Counted from the stretch's first letter, positions 1 through 11,867 are shown. The stretch is DNA of 64,000 nt from Arachis hypogaea (GCF_003086295.3 NC_092044.1:69259213-69323212), one strand, 5' to 3'. Program-made: numbers and translations. Notes: generated by a model not told the origin, from the letters alone.

Positions 1-40
1 TAGTAAATCAATCAACCGGCAGTTTGTTAATCACAGTTAA

Positions 41-58
41 TCCCCGGCAACGGCGCCA
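41..58 (-). other. RE1 primer-binding site (tRNA-Asp)
   Basis: Read on the minus strand, these 18 bases equal the complement of the 3' end of plant tRNA-Asp (plus-strand core CCCCGGCAACGGCGCCA). This is where minus-strand DNA synthesis would start. It lies 6 bases from the LTR edge at 65, so RE1 points left and its internal region is outside the window. Confidence 0.9.
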
Positions 59-1007
59 TAAACTTGATGCAGGTGGAAATTTGTCTCTCAACAAATCTCC
101 ATTCGGCAAGTGTACCGATTTGTCGTCAAGTAAAACCCACAATAGAGTGGGGTCGAATCCCACAGGGATTAACGGATTAAGCAATCAATGGTTAATTGAT
201 TATCCTAGTTAGACGATTCAGATTTGGATGATGAGCAGCAGGAATTGTAAATTTACAGAAATGTAAAGAAAGTAATAGAGTGCAGAGAAGTAAAATGGCA
301 AGAAAAGTAAATGTAAGAACTAAAAATAAGATGAACATTGGGATCAAGAGATATTGCAATCCTCCGGATCAAGTTCATTCTCATCTCTTCCTCAATCATT
401 CATTGATCTCCTTGGCAATCTTAAGTGATCGAAATACAATTACTTGTAATTCAATCTCTTAAATCTTGATCAATAGCCAATTCCTTGGTCAATTGCTCAT
501 GAGAAGAGATGAAGCATGGTCACTGATTATACCACATGCATTTCCCAAATCAAGTGTTGGAAGGATTATAGTCACATATCCATCCTCACCCAATTTGGTC
601 CAGCATGAGAAAGCATTTCTAGCATGATCTCTTCATTCCTCTTTCAAGGTTCAGAAGATATCCAAGTATGAATAGTTTCTTTTCCAAGATAACTACCCAA
701 TTGGATGAAGATCGAAAGCTCTCTAGTAAAATCAAGAGAAAAGAAAGAAGAAGAAGAAGAAGAACTACACTTAATCCATTAAATCACAATAGAGCTCTCT
801 AACCCAATGAAAAGAGTTAGTTGGTCATTGCTCTAACAAAATAGAAAAGAAAGAAAGTGCATAAAAGTAGAGATGAAGATTAAAACTGAAATTGAAACTT
901 CAAAATTCATAAAATGAAAAGTACAAGAAAAGAAAGAAAAGTGTGTGAGGGGAGAGAGTCCGAAGACCCCTCCATTCCAGGATGCTTTCAATGTAAAGAC
1001 TAAGGCC

Positions 1008-1015
1008 TTTATATA
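1008..1015 (-). promoter_or_regulatory. TATA box of the RE1 LTR
   Basis: The minus-strand sequence TATATAAA sits in a GGCCTATATAAAGGCC context inside the LTR, the usual place for the element's RNA polymerase II promoter. No start site can be proved from sequence alone. Confidence 0.5.
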
Positions 1016-1189
1016 GGCCCTCCTATATTATAAAATGAAATTAAAAGCAAATTACAATTAAATGAAAATTCCTATTCTAGATGCTTCTTGTGGCCTTGAT
1101 TGGTTGACAACTGTGGGCTTGCTTGCTTGGGCTTTGAAGTGGACTTGAGAGAGAAGTGAGTAAAGTTGAGGTCCAGGTGCCAATGTTAG

Positions 1190-2370
1190 TGTTACCGTTA
1201 GCCACACTAACGCTACAGGTGTGGCGTTAGTGCTGAAGTTATTGTGGCTAACGTTGCACTTGCTACCCAGTTGGTGTTTCTGGGGCTTAAAAGATACCTC
1301 TTATTTGTGCTCGAATTTCATGCCCACTATAGAGTATTATACATTGTTGGAAAGCTCTGAATGTCAGCTTTCTAACGCAACTGGAATCACCTCAATTGGA
1401 CATTTGTAGCTCAAGTTATGCTCCTTTGAAGTGGACATGGTCGCTGGCATATATGCCAATGTTACTGGAAATGTTGATTGCCAATAACGCTAGCGATCAG
1501 GGCTTCATTATTGCCAGTTTCTGAAGCTCAAACTTAGTGTCCACCCCATACTATTATACATTTTTGGAAAGCCCTAGATGTCTACTTTCCATTGCCCTTG
1601 GAAGCGCATCATTTGGAGCTCTACAACTCGAGTTACACTTCTTGGAACGTGAAGAGGTCAGTTGACCTTAATACAGGTTGATACCATGTTCATCATTGCA
1701 CTTTTGGGGCAGGTTTTCTCCTTCAAATTTAGTGTCAACCATGTAGTGCCATATATGCTTGGAAAGCACTGAAATCCTACTTTCCAATACCAATGGAATC
1801 ACCTCATTTGGAGTTTTGTGGCTCAAGTTATGCGTTAACTTCCACGTTAACTAAGTTAACGTGGGAGTTAACGTGGCTCATGGTGGCATGTGTGGCTCCT
1901 TCCAACGTTAGGACAATGTTGGGTGTCACTAACATTGGCGAGCACCTTCTTTTTTCACACGTTAGCCTCCACGTTAACTAAGTTAACGTGGAAGTTAACG
2001 TGGCTCCTTGGGGGGTTGTGTGGTTGCTTCCAACGTTAGTGACAATGTTGGGTGTCACTAACGTTGTCGACCACTTTGTTCCTTCACGTTAGCTTCCACG
2101 TTAACTAGGTTAACGTGGGAGTTAACGTGGCTTAATGTGCTTTGGCCAACGTTAGTGACAATGTTGAGTGTCACTAACGTTGGCTTCCCCCTTCCTTCTT
2201 AACGTTAGAGGCCACGTTAACTAAGTTAACGTGGCAACTAACGCGGCCACTTATGAGCTTGGTCCAACGTTAGTGATAATGTTAAGTGTCACTAACGTTG
2301 GCTCCATTTCCTTTCTTCAAAGTTAATGCCACTTCCTTCCTTCCACGTTAGTGTAACTAACGTAGCCACT
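1190..2370. repeat. Palindromic array in RE1 LTR (CCACGTTAACTAAGTTAACGTGG type)
   Basis: Imperfect tandem array of self-complementary units. Perfect or near-perfect palindromes built on ACGTTAACTAAGTTAACGT recur around 1840, 1970, 2097 and 2213. They alternate with AACGTTAGTGACAATGTTG / TGTCACTAACGTTGG pairs that are also mutually complementary. Each unit could fold as a hairpin in the LTR transcript. Confidence 0.85.
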
Positions 2371-2643
2371 CACGTGGCTCTTCTCTTCTTCTTTTGGCCT
2401 GAAATCAATCAAACAAAGTGCATCAAAGTCTTGCTCTTAATCATGGGATCATGCATCATCCAATTTATCATATAATTCATGCAAAATTCTCATGAAATCA
2501 TGTAAAGTGCATAATGTATGCTTGAATCAAGATGTAAGTGAATATCTACCTAAAACTCGCTTATTTCCTAAGGAACTGCATGAAACTACCTTAAAAACAG
2601 TAAAGAAAAGGTCAGTGAAACTGGCCAAAATGCCCTGGCATCA

Positions 2644-2950
2644 ATCCATCATCCTTGGCAGACCCTTCCTAGCCACAACAAAGGCTGTGATTGATGTTTA
2701 CAAAGGAGAATTGATCATTCAAGTGAATGAAGAATCCTTTATGTTTAAGGCTCAAGGATATCCCTCTGTAACCATGGAGAGGAAGCATGAAGAGCTTCTC
2801 TCAAAACAGAGCCAAACAGAGCCCCCACAGTCAAACTCTAAGTTTGGTGTTGGGAGGCCACAACCAACTTCTAAGTTTGGTGTTGAACCCCCACATTCAA
2901 ACTCTAAGTTTGGTGTTGGGAGGTTCCAGCATTGCTCTGAGCATCTGTGA
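2644..2950 (+). pseudogene. RE2 aspartic protease C-terminal fragment
   Basis: The frame encodes the hallmark ILGRPFLAT...AVIDVYKGEL segment found near the C terminus of plant Ty3/gypsy retropepsins. It is followed by a tail with three copies of SNSKFGV-like repeats and stops at 2948-2950. The half with the catalytic Asp is missing because RE1 was inserted just upstream. Homology to the RE9 protease (34275-35465) starts right after the RE1 edge. The open frame extends upstream into the RE1 LTR, but that part is not protease. Confidence 0.85.
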
Positions 2951-3754
2951 GGCTCCATGAGAGCCCACTGTCAAGCTACTGACATTAAAGAAGCGCTTGT
3001 TGGGAGGCAACCCAATGTTATATTTATCTATTTTTCCTTTGTTATTTTATGTTTTATGTAGGTTGATGATCATGGAAAGTCACAAAATCAATTGAAAAAG
3101 CAAAAACAAAATGAAAAACAGAAAGAGAAACAGCACACCCTGGAGGAAGACCTTGCTGGCGTTTAAACGCCAGTAAGGGCAGTAAATGGGCGTTTAACGC
3201 CCAGTCTGGCACCATTCTGGGCGTTTAACGCCAGAAAGGGGCACCAAAATGGCGTTAAACGCCAGGAAAGGGCAAGAAGCTGGCGTTAAACGCCAGAAAT
3301 GGGCACCAGCCCGGCGTTTAACGCCAGAATTGGCATAAAGAGCATTTTTGCTCGCCACTTGGTGCAGGGATGAATTTTCCTTGACACCTCAGGATTTGTG
3401 GACCCCACAGGATCCCCACCTACCCCACCACTCTCTCTCTTCTTCACCCATTCACCAATCACCTCAACACCTCTTCCCCAAAAATCCCTCACCTATCAAA
3501 TCCCATATTTCTCTTCACCACTCACATCCATCCTTCATAAAACCCCACCTACCTAACCATTCAAATTCAAACCACTTTCCCTCCCAAACCCAACCATACA
3601 TGACCGAACCCTACCCCTCTCTCCACCCCTATATAAACCCATCTTCACTCCTTCATTTTCACACAACCTAAACACTACTTCTCCCCCTTTGGCCGAACCA
3701 CAAAGCCATCTCCATCTCCTTCATTTCTTCTTCTTCTACTCTCTTCTTTCTTCT
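2951..3754 (+). other. RE2 spacer with palindromic array
   Basis: Non-coding stretch between protease and aORF. It holds GAAGCGCTTGTTGGGAGGCA just after the protease (2989 on), the hairpin array (3155-3332), a doubled GGA(T/C)CCCACAGGATC motif near 3400, and a C/T-rich tract leading to the aORF. The open frames seen here have no family similarity. Confidence 0.7.
3155..3332. repeat. GGCGTTTAACGCC palindromic array in RE2
   Basis: About six units of the palindrome TGGCGTTTAACGCCA and variants, spaced 25-30 bases apart with short linkers such as GAAAGGGCA. Each unit is self-complementary. The equivalent position in RE9 and RE8 carries the same array. Confidence 0.9.
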
Positions 3755-3791
3755 TTTGCTCGAGGACGAGCAAATCTTTTAAGTTTGGTGT
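3755..3791 (+). promoter_or_regulatory. Stem-loop plus AAGTTTGGTGT module upstream of RE2 aORF
   Basis: Stem TTTGCTCG / CGAGCAAA with loop AGGA (3755-3774), then a short spacer and TTTTAAGTTTGGTGT ending at 3791. It lies 37 bases before the aORF ATG. The same module in other sequence dress precedes the 3' LTR of this element (5835-5870). Confidence 0.7.
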
Positions 3792-3828
3792 GGTAAAAGC
3801 ATTGCTTTTTGTTTTTCCATAACCATTT

Positions 3829-4953
3829 ATGGCATCCAAGGCCGGAGAAACCTCTAAAAAGAGGAAAGGGAAGGCAAAAGCTTCCACCTCCGAGTCATGG
3901 GAGATGGAGAGATTCATCTCAAGGGTGCATCAAGACCACTTCTATGAAGTTGTGGCCTTGAAGAAGGTGATCCCCGAGGTCCCTTTTAAACTCAAAAAGA
4001 GTGAATATCCGGAGATCTGACATGAGATTCGAAGAAGAGGTTGGGAAGTTCTTATCAACCCCATTCAACAAGTCAGAATCTTAATGGTTCAAGAGTTCTA
4101 TGCCAATGCATGGATCACCAAGAACCGTGATCAAAGTGTGAACCCGGACCCAAAGAATTGGCTTACAATGGTTCGGGGGAAATACTTGAATTTTAGTCCA
4201 GAAAATGTAAGGTTGGCATTCAACTTGCCCATGATGCAAGGAGATGAACACCCATACACTAGAAGGGTCAACTTTGATCAAAGGTTGGATCAAGTCCTCA
4301 TAGACATTTGTGAAGAGGGCGCTCAATGGAGGAGAGATTTAAGAGGAAAGCCGGTTCAACTAAGAAGGCATGACCTCAAGCCCGTGGCTAGAGGATGGTT
4401 GGAGTTTATCCAACGCTCAATCATTCCGACTAGTAACCGGTCCGAAGTTACTATAGACCGGGCTATCATGATTCATAGCATCATGATTGGAGAGGAAGTA
4501 GAAGTTCATGAGTTTATAGCCCAAGAACTTTATAAGGTGGTGGACAAGTCCTCTACCTTGGCAAGGTTAGCCTTTCCTCATCTCATTTGTCACCTCTGTT
4601 ATTCAGTTGGAGTTGACATAGAGGGAGACACCCTCATTGATGAGGACAAGCCCATCACTAAGAAAAGGATGGAGCAAACAAGAGACCCCTCTCATCATGA
4701 AATCCCTGAGATGCCTCAAGGGATGCACTTTCCTCCTCAAAACTATTGGGAACAAATCAATACCTCCCTAGGAGAATTGAGTTCCAACATGGGACAACTA
4801 AGGGTGGAGCACCAAGAACATTCCATCCTCCTCCATGAAATTAGAGAAGATCAAAGAATCATGAGAGATGAGCAACAAAGGCAAGGAAGAGACATTGAGG
4901 AGCTCAAGCACTCCATAAGATCTTCAAGAGGAAGAACAAGCCGCCATCACTAA
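3829..4953 (+). pseudogene. RE2 accessory ORF (putative plant transposon protein), one premature stop
   Basis: The frame from ATG 3829 to the stop ending at 4953 is continuous except for one TGA at 4018-4020. The RE9 copy has CGA (Arg) there, so one C-to-T change at a CpG explains the break. Conserved segments are a basic Ser/Thr/Lys-rich start, EFYANAW, VRGKYLNFSPENVRLAF, RSIIPTSNRSEVT, a hydrophobic HLICHLCYSVGV stretch, and a Gln/Glu-rich C terminus that should form a coiled coil. This resembles the domain named 'putative plant transposon protein' in gypsy elements; its function is unknown. No transposase or envelope motif is visible. Confidence 0.8.
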
Positions 4954-5834
4954 GGTGGACCCGTTCTTTAATCTCCTTGTTCTTTATTTTTCTGTTTTTC
5001 GAAAAATCATGCTTATGTCTATCCATGTTTGTGTCTTATGATCATTAGTGTCTTAGTGTCTATGCCTTAAAGTTATGAATGTCCTATGAATCCATCACCT
5101 TTCCTAAATGAAAAATGTTCTTAATTGAAAAAGAGAAGAATTGCATGAATTTTAAATTTTATAACAGATTAATTATTTTGATGTGGTGGCAATATTTTGG
5201 TTTCTGAATGTATGCTTGAACAGTGCATAAATCTTTTGAATTTGTTGTTCATGAATGTTGGCTCTTGAAAGAATGATGAAAAAGGAGACATGTTACTGAG
5301 GATCTGAAAAATCATAAAAATGATTCTTGAAACAAGAAAAAGCAGTGAATACAAAAAAAAAAGGGGAAAGAAAAAAAACGAAAAAAAAGAGAGAAAAACG
5401 AAAAAAAAGAGAGAAAAGAAAAAAATAAAGTTGTGATCCAAAGCATAAAGAGTGTGCTTAAGAACCCTGGACACCTCTAATTGGGGACTCTAGCAAAGCT
5501 GAGTCACAATCTGAAAAGGTTCATCCAATTATGTGTCTGTAGCATGTATGTATCCGGTGGTAATACTGGAAGACAGAGTGCTTTGGGCCACGTCCAAGAC
5601 TCATAAAGTAGCTGTGTTCAAGAATCATCATACTTAACTAGGAGAATCAATAACACTATCTGGATTCTGAGTCCTATAGAAGCCAATCATTCTGAATTTC
5701 AAAGGATAGAGTGAGATGCCAAAACTATTCAGAGGCAAAAAGCTAAAGCCCCGCTCATCTAATTAATACTGATCTTCATAGATGTTTTTGGAGTTCATTG
5801 CATATTCTCTTCTTTTTATCTTATTTGATTTTCA
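4954..5834 (+). other. RE2 3' untranslated region
   Basis: Non-coding region between aORF and 3' LTR. It is similar over its length to 37709-38770 in RE9 and, reversed, to 28839-29903 in RE8. A purine-rich run of A and AAAGAG repeats occupies about 5349-5433. No gene is visible. Confidence 0.7.
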
Positions 5835-5870
5835 GTTGCTTGGGGACAAGCAACAACTTAAGTTTGGTGT
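5835..5870 (+). promoter_or_regulatory. Stem-loop plus AAGTTTGGTGT module before RE2 3' LTR
   Basis: Stem GTTGCTTG / CAAGCAAC with loop GGGA (5835-5854), then TTAAGTTTGGTGT ending 2 bases before the LTR. This is where a polypurine tract is expected, but the bases are only partly purine. It may be the plus-strand priming site or a structure that directs it. Confidence 0.65.
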
Positions 5871-5872
5871 TG

Positions 5873-7497
5873 TGATGAGCGGATAATTTATACGCTTTTT
5901 GGCATTGTTTTTAGTATGTTTTTAGTATGTTTTAGTTATTTTTTAGTATATTTTTATTAGTTTTTAGTTAAAATTCACTTTTCTGGACTTTACTATGAGT
6001 TTGTGTGTTTTTCTGTGATTTCAGGTATTTTCTGGCTGAAATTGAGGGACCTGAGCAAAAATCTGATTCAGAGGCTGAAAAGGATTGTAGATGCTGTTGG
6101 ATTCTAACCTCCCTGCACTCGAAGTGGATTTTCTGGAGCTACAGAAGCGTAATTGGCGCGCTCTCAACGGCGTTGGAAAGTAGACATCCTGGGATTTCCA
6201 GCAATATATAATAGTTCATACTTTGCCCGAGATTTGATGGCCCAAACCGGCATTCCAAATCAGGTCAAAACTGCCCGGCGTTAAACACCGGAACTGGCAC
6301 AAGAATGGGAGTTAAACGCCCAAACTGGCACAAAAGCTGGCGTTTAACTCCAAGAAGAGTCTCTACAAGAAAATGCTTCAATGCCCAGCCCAAGCACACA
6401 CCAAGTGGGCCCGGAAGTGGATTTTTATGTAATTTACTCATCTTTGTAAACCCTAGGCTACTAGTTCTCTACAAATAGGACCTTTTACTATTGTATTTTC
6501 ATCTTTTGATCACTTTAGATCTTTAGATCATCTTTGGATGTCTAGTTCTTAGATTATGGAGGCTGGCCTCTCGGCCATGCCTAGACCTTGTTCTTATGTA
6601 TTTCCAACGGTGGAGTTTCTACACACCATATATTAAGGTGTGGAGCTCTGCTGTACCTCGGGTATTAATGCAATTACTATTGTTCTTCTATTCAATTCGG
6701 CTTATTCTTGTTCTAAGATATTCATTTGCAACCAAGAACATGATGAATGTGATGATTATATGACGCTCATCATCATTCTCACCTATGAACGCGTGCCTGA
6801 CATCTACTTCCGTTCTACAAGCAAACAAGGCTTGAATGTTTATCTCTTGGATTCCTTAATCGGAATCTTCGTGGTATAAGCTAGAATTGATGGTGGCATT
6901 CAAGAGAATCCGGAAGGTCTAAACCTTGTCTGTGGTATTCTGAGTAGGATTCAAGGATTGAATGACTGTGACGAGCTTCAAACTCCCGAAGGCTGGGCGT
7001 TAGTGACAGACGCAAAAGAATCACTGAATTCTATTCCAACCTGATTGAGAACCGACAGATGATTAGTCGTGCTGTGACAGAGCGCGTTGAACATTTCACT
7101 GAGAGGACAGGACTGTAGCCATTGACAATGGTGATGCCCAATATACAGCTTGCCATGGAAAGGAGTAAGAAGGATTGGATGAAGACAGTAGGAAAGCAGA
7201 GAGATGGAAGGGACAAAGCATCTCCATAATTACATAAGTATCTCTATCTTTATTTTATGCTTTATTCATAAATCATTCATAACCATTTGAATCTGCCTGA
7301 CTGAGATTTACAAGATGACCATAGCTTGCTTCATACCAACAATCTTTGTGGGATCGACCCTTACTCGCGTAAGGTTTATTACTTGGACGACCCAGTGCAC
7401 TTGCTGGTTAGTTGTGTGAAGTTGTGATAAAGAGTTGAGATTGCAATTGTTCGTACCATGTTGATGGCGCCATTGATGATCACAATTTCATGCACCA
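5873..7497 (+). repeat. RE2 3' LTR
   Basis: Starts TGATGAGCGGATAATTTATA and ends TGCACCA, 1625 bp. It is the same LTR type as RE8, RE9, RE4 and RE10, but its 3' end is variant (ATGCACCA instead of GTCCACCA). The right flank CTCCT belongs to RE3 gag. Open frames inside it are not conserved between LTR copies. Confidence 0.88.
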
Positions 7498-8179
7498 CTC
7501 CTCCACAATCATCCTTGAACATGTTTTGCTTGGGGCATGAGTCCCATGAGTCTATCTTTTGACGAATGATTGCTTGAAGCCGGTCCATTGTTTCCTTGAG
7601 ATGATCCATTGGCTCTTGTTACAAATTGCTAACATAAGTAGGATCATATTGCTCTTGGATTGATGGACATGGATATTCTTCCATGGAGGGTTATGGTGGA
7701 AAGTAGCATTTATCTTGTTGGTGAAAATTTGCATACATTGGAGGTGGTTCATCTTGATAATAGTATGGAGAATGTGGTTCTTGGAGGTGTTGAGGTTGGA
7801 ATGGTGGTGGTTCTATATGTGGTTCATATGGCTCATATGGTTGTTGGTATGGTGGGTAAGGATTATGGTCATACGAAGGTGACTGGTAAAAAGGGGCTTG
7901 TGAGTATGGTTGAGGATTATGTTGTGGATATGGCTCATAGGCATATGGTGGTGGTTCTTGATGGTCACCAGGAGATTCACCATAACCATTGAATTGACAT
8001 GCATTAGGATGGGAATTATACCTATAAGAACCCAGAGGTTGTTGCCATGAGGAGTGATCAATTCCTTGAGGCTCCTCCCATCTTTGATTGTTCCATCCTG
8101 GATACATGTTGTCATTAAGATTCACATTTCCTACAACACACTTTGAACCAAACTCATAGACAAAGGGGTGAGAATTCAT
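7498..8179 (-). pseudogene. RE3 gag-like gene, N-terminal half, broken
   Basis: Read on the minus strand from ATG 8179, one frame runs to 7498, where RE2 interrupts it. It begins MNSHPF, continues through a Pro/Tyr/Gln-rich region with PYPPYQQPYEPYEP, and passes two in-frame stops (one ending the Pro-rich part at 7691, one near 7618) into a segment starting MDHLKETMDRLQAII. The RE11 gene at 57996-59564 is homologous (MNSHPSGF..., PYPPYQPPYEPYEP). The rest of RE3 lies left of RE2, beyond the window. Confidence 0.7.
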
Positions 8180-8238
8180 AGTGGAATAAAAAACAAAACT
8201 AACAAAGTCGTAAGGCTAACAAAAACTAACAAACAAGC
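8180..8238 (-). other. RE3 5' leader, part next to gag
   Basis: A-rich leader directly upstream (minus strand) of the gag ATG. It is interrupted by solo LTR RE4 and continues at 9990. The joined leader is short, about 130 bases. Confidence 0.6.
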
Positions 8239-9989
8239 TGATGGACAAAATTGTGATTCATACTTAAATTGTTGTTCGAAATTGATTGGCCCCAAAAACT
8301 TGGTGCTCAATACCATGGTCTAAACATAATTTCACAACTTCGCACAATTAACCAGCAAGTGCACTGGGTCGTCCAAGTAATAAACCTTACATGAGTAAGG
8401 GTCGATCCCACGGAGATTGTTGGTATGAAGCAAGCTATGGTCATCTAGTCAATCTCAGTCAGGCGGATAATAAATGGTGATAGAGTTTTTGAATAATAAT
8501 AGTAAATAAATAGAAAATAAAGATGAAACTACTTATGTAGAACATTGATGGGAATTTCAGATAGGCGTATGAAGATGTTGTGCTCCTTCTGAATCTCTGC
8601 TTTCTTACTGCCTTCATCCAATCCTGGTTACTCCTTTCTATGGCAAGCTGTATGTAGGGCATCACCGTTGTCAATGGCTACATTCCATCCTCTCAATGAA
8701 AAAGGTCTAAATGCTCTGTCACGGCACGGCTAATCATCTGTCGGTTCTCGATCATGTTTGAATAGAATCCCTTGATTCTTTTGCATTTGTCATCATGCCC
8801 AACAATTGCGAGTTTGAAGCTCGTCACAGTCATTCAATTCCGAAATCCTACTCGGAATACCACAAACAAGGTTTAGACATTCCAGATTCTCATGAATGCC
8901 GCCATCAATTCTAGCTTATACCACGAAGACTCTGATATCACGGAATGGAAGGCTCGGTTGTCAGGCGAGGGCAACCATGCATCGTGCATCAGGAATCCAA
9001 GAGATACACACTCTAGCTTTCGCTTGTAGAACAGAAGTGGTTGTCAGGCACACGTTCATAGGGACAGATGATGATGAGTGTCACGGATCATCACATCCAT
9101 CAGGTTGAAGTACGAGTAGTATCTTAGAACAGAAATAAGATTGAAATTGAATAAAAGGTAGTAGTAATTGCATTAAAACTCGAGGTATAGCAGAGCTCCA
9201 TACCCTTAATCTATGGTGTGTAGAAACTCCACCGTTGAAAATACATAAGTGATGAAGGTTCAGGCATGGCCGAATGGCCAGCCCTCAAAACGTGATCACA
9301 GGATCAAAAAATACAATTCCAGATCCTGGATCAATCAAAAGACCGAATGGTCAAAGACACTGAATACAATAGTAAAATGTTCTATTTATACTAGACTAGC
9401 TACTAGGGTTTACAGAAGTAAGTAATTGATGCAGAAATCCACTTCCGGGGCCCACTTGGTGTGTGCTTGGGCTGAGCTTGAGCTTTACACGTGCAGAGGC
9501 TTCTTTTGGAGTTGAACGCCAAGTTGTAACGTGTTTTTGGCTTTCAACTCTGGTTCGTGACGTGTTTCTGGCGTTTGACTCCAGAATGCAGCATGGAACT
9601 GGCGTTGAGCGCCAGTTTACGTCTTCTAATCATGAATAAAGTATGGACTATTATATATTGATGAAAAGCTCTGGATGTCTACTTTCCAACGCCGTTGAGA
9701 GCGCGCCATTTGAAATTCTGTAGCTCCAGAAAATCCATATCGAGTGCAGGGAGGTCAGAATCCAACAGCATCAGCAGTCCTTTGTCAGCCTTTTATCAGA
9801 GTTTTGCTCAGGTCCTTCAATTTCAGCCTGAAATTACCTGAAATCACAGAAAAATACACAAACTCATAGTAAAGTCCAGAAATGTGAATTTATCAGAAAA
9901 ACTAATGAAAACATCCCTAAAAGTAGCTAGATTATACTAAAAACTATCTAAAAACAATGGCAAAAAGCGTATAAATTATCCGCTCATCA
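8239..9989 (-). repeat. RE4: solo LTR with TSD CAAGC
   Basis: On the minus strand it starts TGATGAGCGGATAATTTATA (at 9989) and ends at 8239 with CCATCA, 1751 bp. CAAGC is present on both sides (8234-8238 and 9990-9994), and the flanks rejoin as RE3 leader. No internal region remains, so this is what LTR-LTR recombination leaves. It is the same family as the RE8/RE9 LTRs. Confidence 0.93.
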
Positions 9990-10061
9990 CAAGCAAAAAG
10001 GAAACACATTCACAATATTCACATATATATAATAACGAATAACAAGTCACACAATTGCAAC
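9990..10061 (-). other. RE3 5' leader, part next to primer site
   Basis: AT-rich leader between the RE3 primer-binding site and the RE4 insertion. No gene. Confidence 0.6.
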
Positions 10062-10079
10062 TCCCCGGCAACAGCGCCA
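10062..10079 (-). other. RE3 primer-binding site (tRNA-Asp type)
   Basis: Minus-strand match to the complement of the tRNA-Asp 3' end with one changed base (CAACAGCGCCA instead of CAACGGCGCCA). It sits 3 bases from the LTR start at 10083. Confidence 0.85.
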
Positions 10080-10082
10080 TTT

Positions 10083-11606
10083 TGATGATCAAATTTTTGT
10101 GTGGTATAGAAAATTCACAATAAATTCTCGTTGCAAGTATATTTTCTAAGCCAACAAGAATCCTCTCATACAAAAGATTGTTTGTCACAAGTACAAACCC
10201 CTAAAAATAATAACCGAAGTATTCAAACCTCGAGTCGTCTCTCAAAGGAATTGGAAGGTAGTGTTTTTGTTATCGGTTTTGAGTTGTATATTTTGGGGTT
10301 TTAGAGATAAGAAACAAGAAATGTAAATTGCAAGAATTAAACTAATGTCTAGAAAAGCTCTTGGCAAAGTATGAGAATTTGAAGTCCTATCCTTATTATC
10401 TTCATCAATTGTGATGACAATTGTTCATTGCTCCACTTAGTCAACCTCTAACTATGGAGGAAAGTCAAGTGGAAGTAATCAATTTGATTCCTCAAGTCCT
10501 AGTCAACTCCTAAGGAAAGACTAGCTTTAGTGGAATTCAAACCAATTAGCAACTTCTAATTATCAATCGACAAAAGTATTAGATAACTCAAGAGTCACCA
10601 ATTATTCAACCAAACCCAAGAGGAGAAAATTCTACTCTAGCATGCTTCCAAGCATTTCATTAAACACTTGGAAGGCATAAAAGGAAAGCATAATAAATTG
10701 ACAACAAGAGTAAAATCTAACAACTACTAATGCAAAGAATTAACAACATCAATTAGAGAGAGCACAATTAACATGAATTACCTCAAATTGCATTAAAAGA
10801 AAATAAAAGGATCAAGAGTGTATCAACAACAAAGTAAAGAATTGCAAGAATTAAATGCTAAACTAGAGAAAGGAAAGGTAGAAGAACAAGGAATTGAAGA
10901 GGAAAAGTAGATCAAAGCATGAATTAAACCTAGATCTAGAGAAGAATTAGACCTAATCCTAATTCTAATTCTAAAGAGAAGAGAGAGCTTCTCTCTCTAG
11001 AAACTAACTCTAAACTAGACTAAATAAATTGGTAATTAATTATGTAACTAGATGGTAGAATGTGGCGTTGACTTCCCCATCAATTCTTGGGTTTAATAGC
11101 ATCAGAAGTGAGTTGGATTTGGGCCTAGGAAGCCCAGAAATCGCCCCCAGCGGATTCACTTTAAGTGGGTCACGTACGAGCACCGATGCGTACGCATGGA
11201 TCACGCGTACGCGTCACTTGACAATTTGCTATCCACGTGTACGCGTCGCCATGCGACTTCACTTTTCCACGTGTGCACGTCTGCTGCATGTGCGCGTCGA
11301 TCTCAGCATCCCAAATCCTTTTTTCTTCATGATTTCTCCACTTTGCATACTTTTCTCTTCATCCCTTTTATCCATTCCTAACCTTTTCGTCCTGAAATCA
11401 CTAACAAACACATCAAGGCATCTAATGGAATCAAAAGTGAGTTAAATTTAGCTAATTAAAGGCCTAAAAAACATGTTTTTACACTTAAGCACAATTTAGG
11501 AGAAAATTATGAAACCATACTATTTTATTGAATAAATGTGGGAAAAGTGGATAAAATCCACCCAAATTGAGCACAAAATGTTCCACGAAATAGTGGTGCT
11601 TCATCA
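10083..11606 (-). repeat. RE3 5' LTR
   Basis: Minus-strand LTR starting TGATGAAGCACCAC (11606) and ending GATCATCA (10083), 1524 bp, followed by the primer site. Its part near the primer site resembles the RE11 LTR (the GACGACTCGAGG / GACGACCCGAGG region). A GC-rich block of ACGCGTACGCGTCAC-like palindromes lies at 11165-11300. A second, truncated copy of its 5' portion is found at 26940-27191 plus 52746-53107. Confidence 0.87.
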
Positions 11607-11867
11607 GGGAGCACTGGCTAGCCATTCAATGCCCAAACACCCAAGAACTCTGGCATTGAACGCCAATGAGGAACTCCTCATTGGCGTTCAACACCCAAAC
11701 AAGCATCCATTCTGGCGCGGAAAGCAAGTGAAGAAACCCTCACTGGGCGTTCAACGCCCACACACCCAAGGAAGCTGGCGTTGAACGCCAGCAAGGACAT
11801 CCTTACTGGGCATTCAGTGCCCAGAATACTAGATGGACTGGCATTTAACACCAGTAAGGGTGCATAG
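11607..11867 (+). mobile_element. RE5 fragment (first copy): palindromic spacer
   Basis: A 261-bp fragment of the oldest host element between the RE3 LTR and the RE6 LTR. It consists of about eight GGCGTTGAACGCC / GGGCGTTCAACGCCC palindromes with linkers such as AGGAACTCCTC. Its last five bases, CATAG, are the left target duplication of RE6. A diverged copy of the same length lies at 53108-53369. Confidence 0.75.

Larger units (their letters stand above)
65..2643 (-). repeat. RE1 5' LTR (minus strand), inserted in RE2
   Basis: On the minus strand the LTR starts TGATGCCAGGG (at 2643) and ends TGCATCA (at 65) next to the primer-binding site, so the ends form a TGATGC/GCATCA inverted pair. It is 2579 bp long. 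A minus-strand TATA box (TATATAAA) lies at 1008-1015, an AAG/AGA-rich simple repeat at about 740-775, and a long palindromic array at about 1190-2370. RE2 protease sequence resumes immediately at 2644, and the right-hand target duplication would be ATCCA (2644-2648). The left partner is off the window. An open frame from 2492 into 2950 is a chance fusion of LTR and RE2 protease. Confidence 0.85.
2644..7497 (+). mobile_element. RE2: 5'-truncated non-autonomous Ty3/gypsy element
   Basis: Forward element made of protease tail, palindromic spacer, aORF, 3' untranslated region and 3' LTR. Its layout is the same as complete element RE9. Everything upstream of the protease tail lies beyond inserted RE1. 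It was inserted into the antisense gag of RE3, and the flanking pentamer at its right end is CTCCT (7498-7502). No RT, RNase H or integrase sequence occurs between protease and aORF. Confidence 0.85.

Noticed and set aside
2492..2950. A 152-codon gene with a novel N terminus
   Set aside because: The first 50 codons are antisense RE1 LTR and the rest is RE2 protease. The fusion is a result of the insertion.
7660..7992. Plus-strand frame of 110 codons
   Set aside because: It is the complement of the Pro/Tyr-rich RE3 gag. The minus-strand frame is the conserved one.
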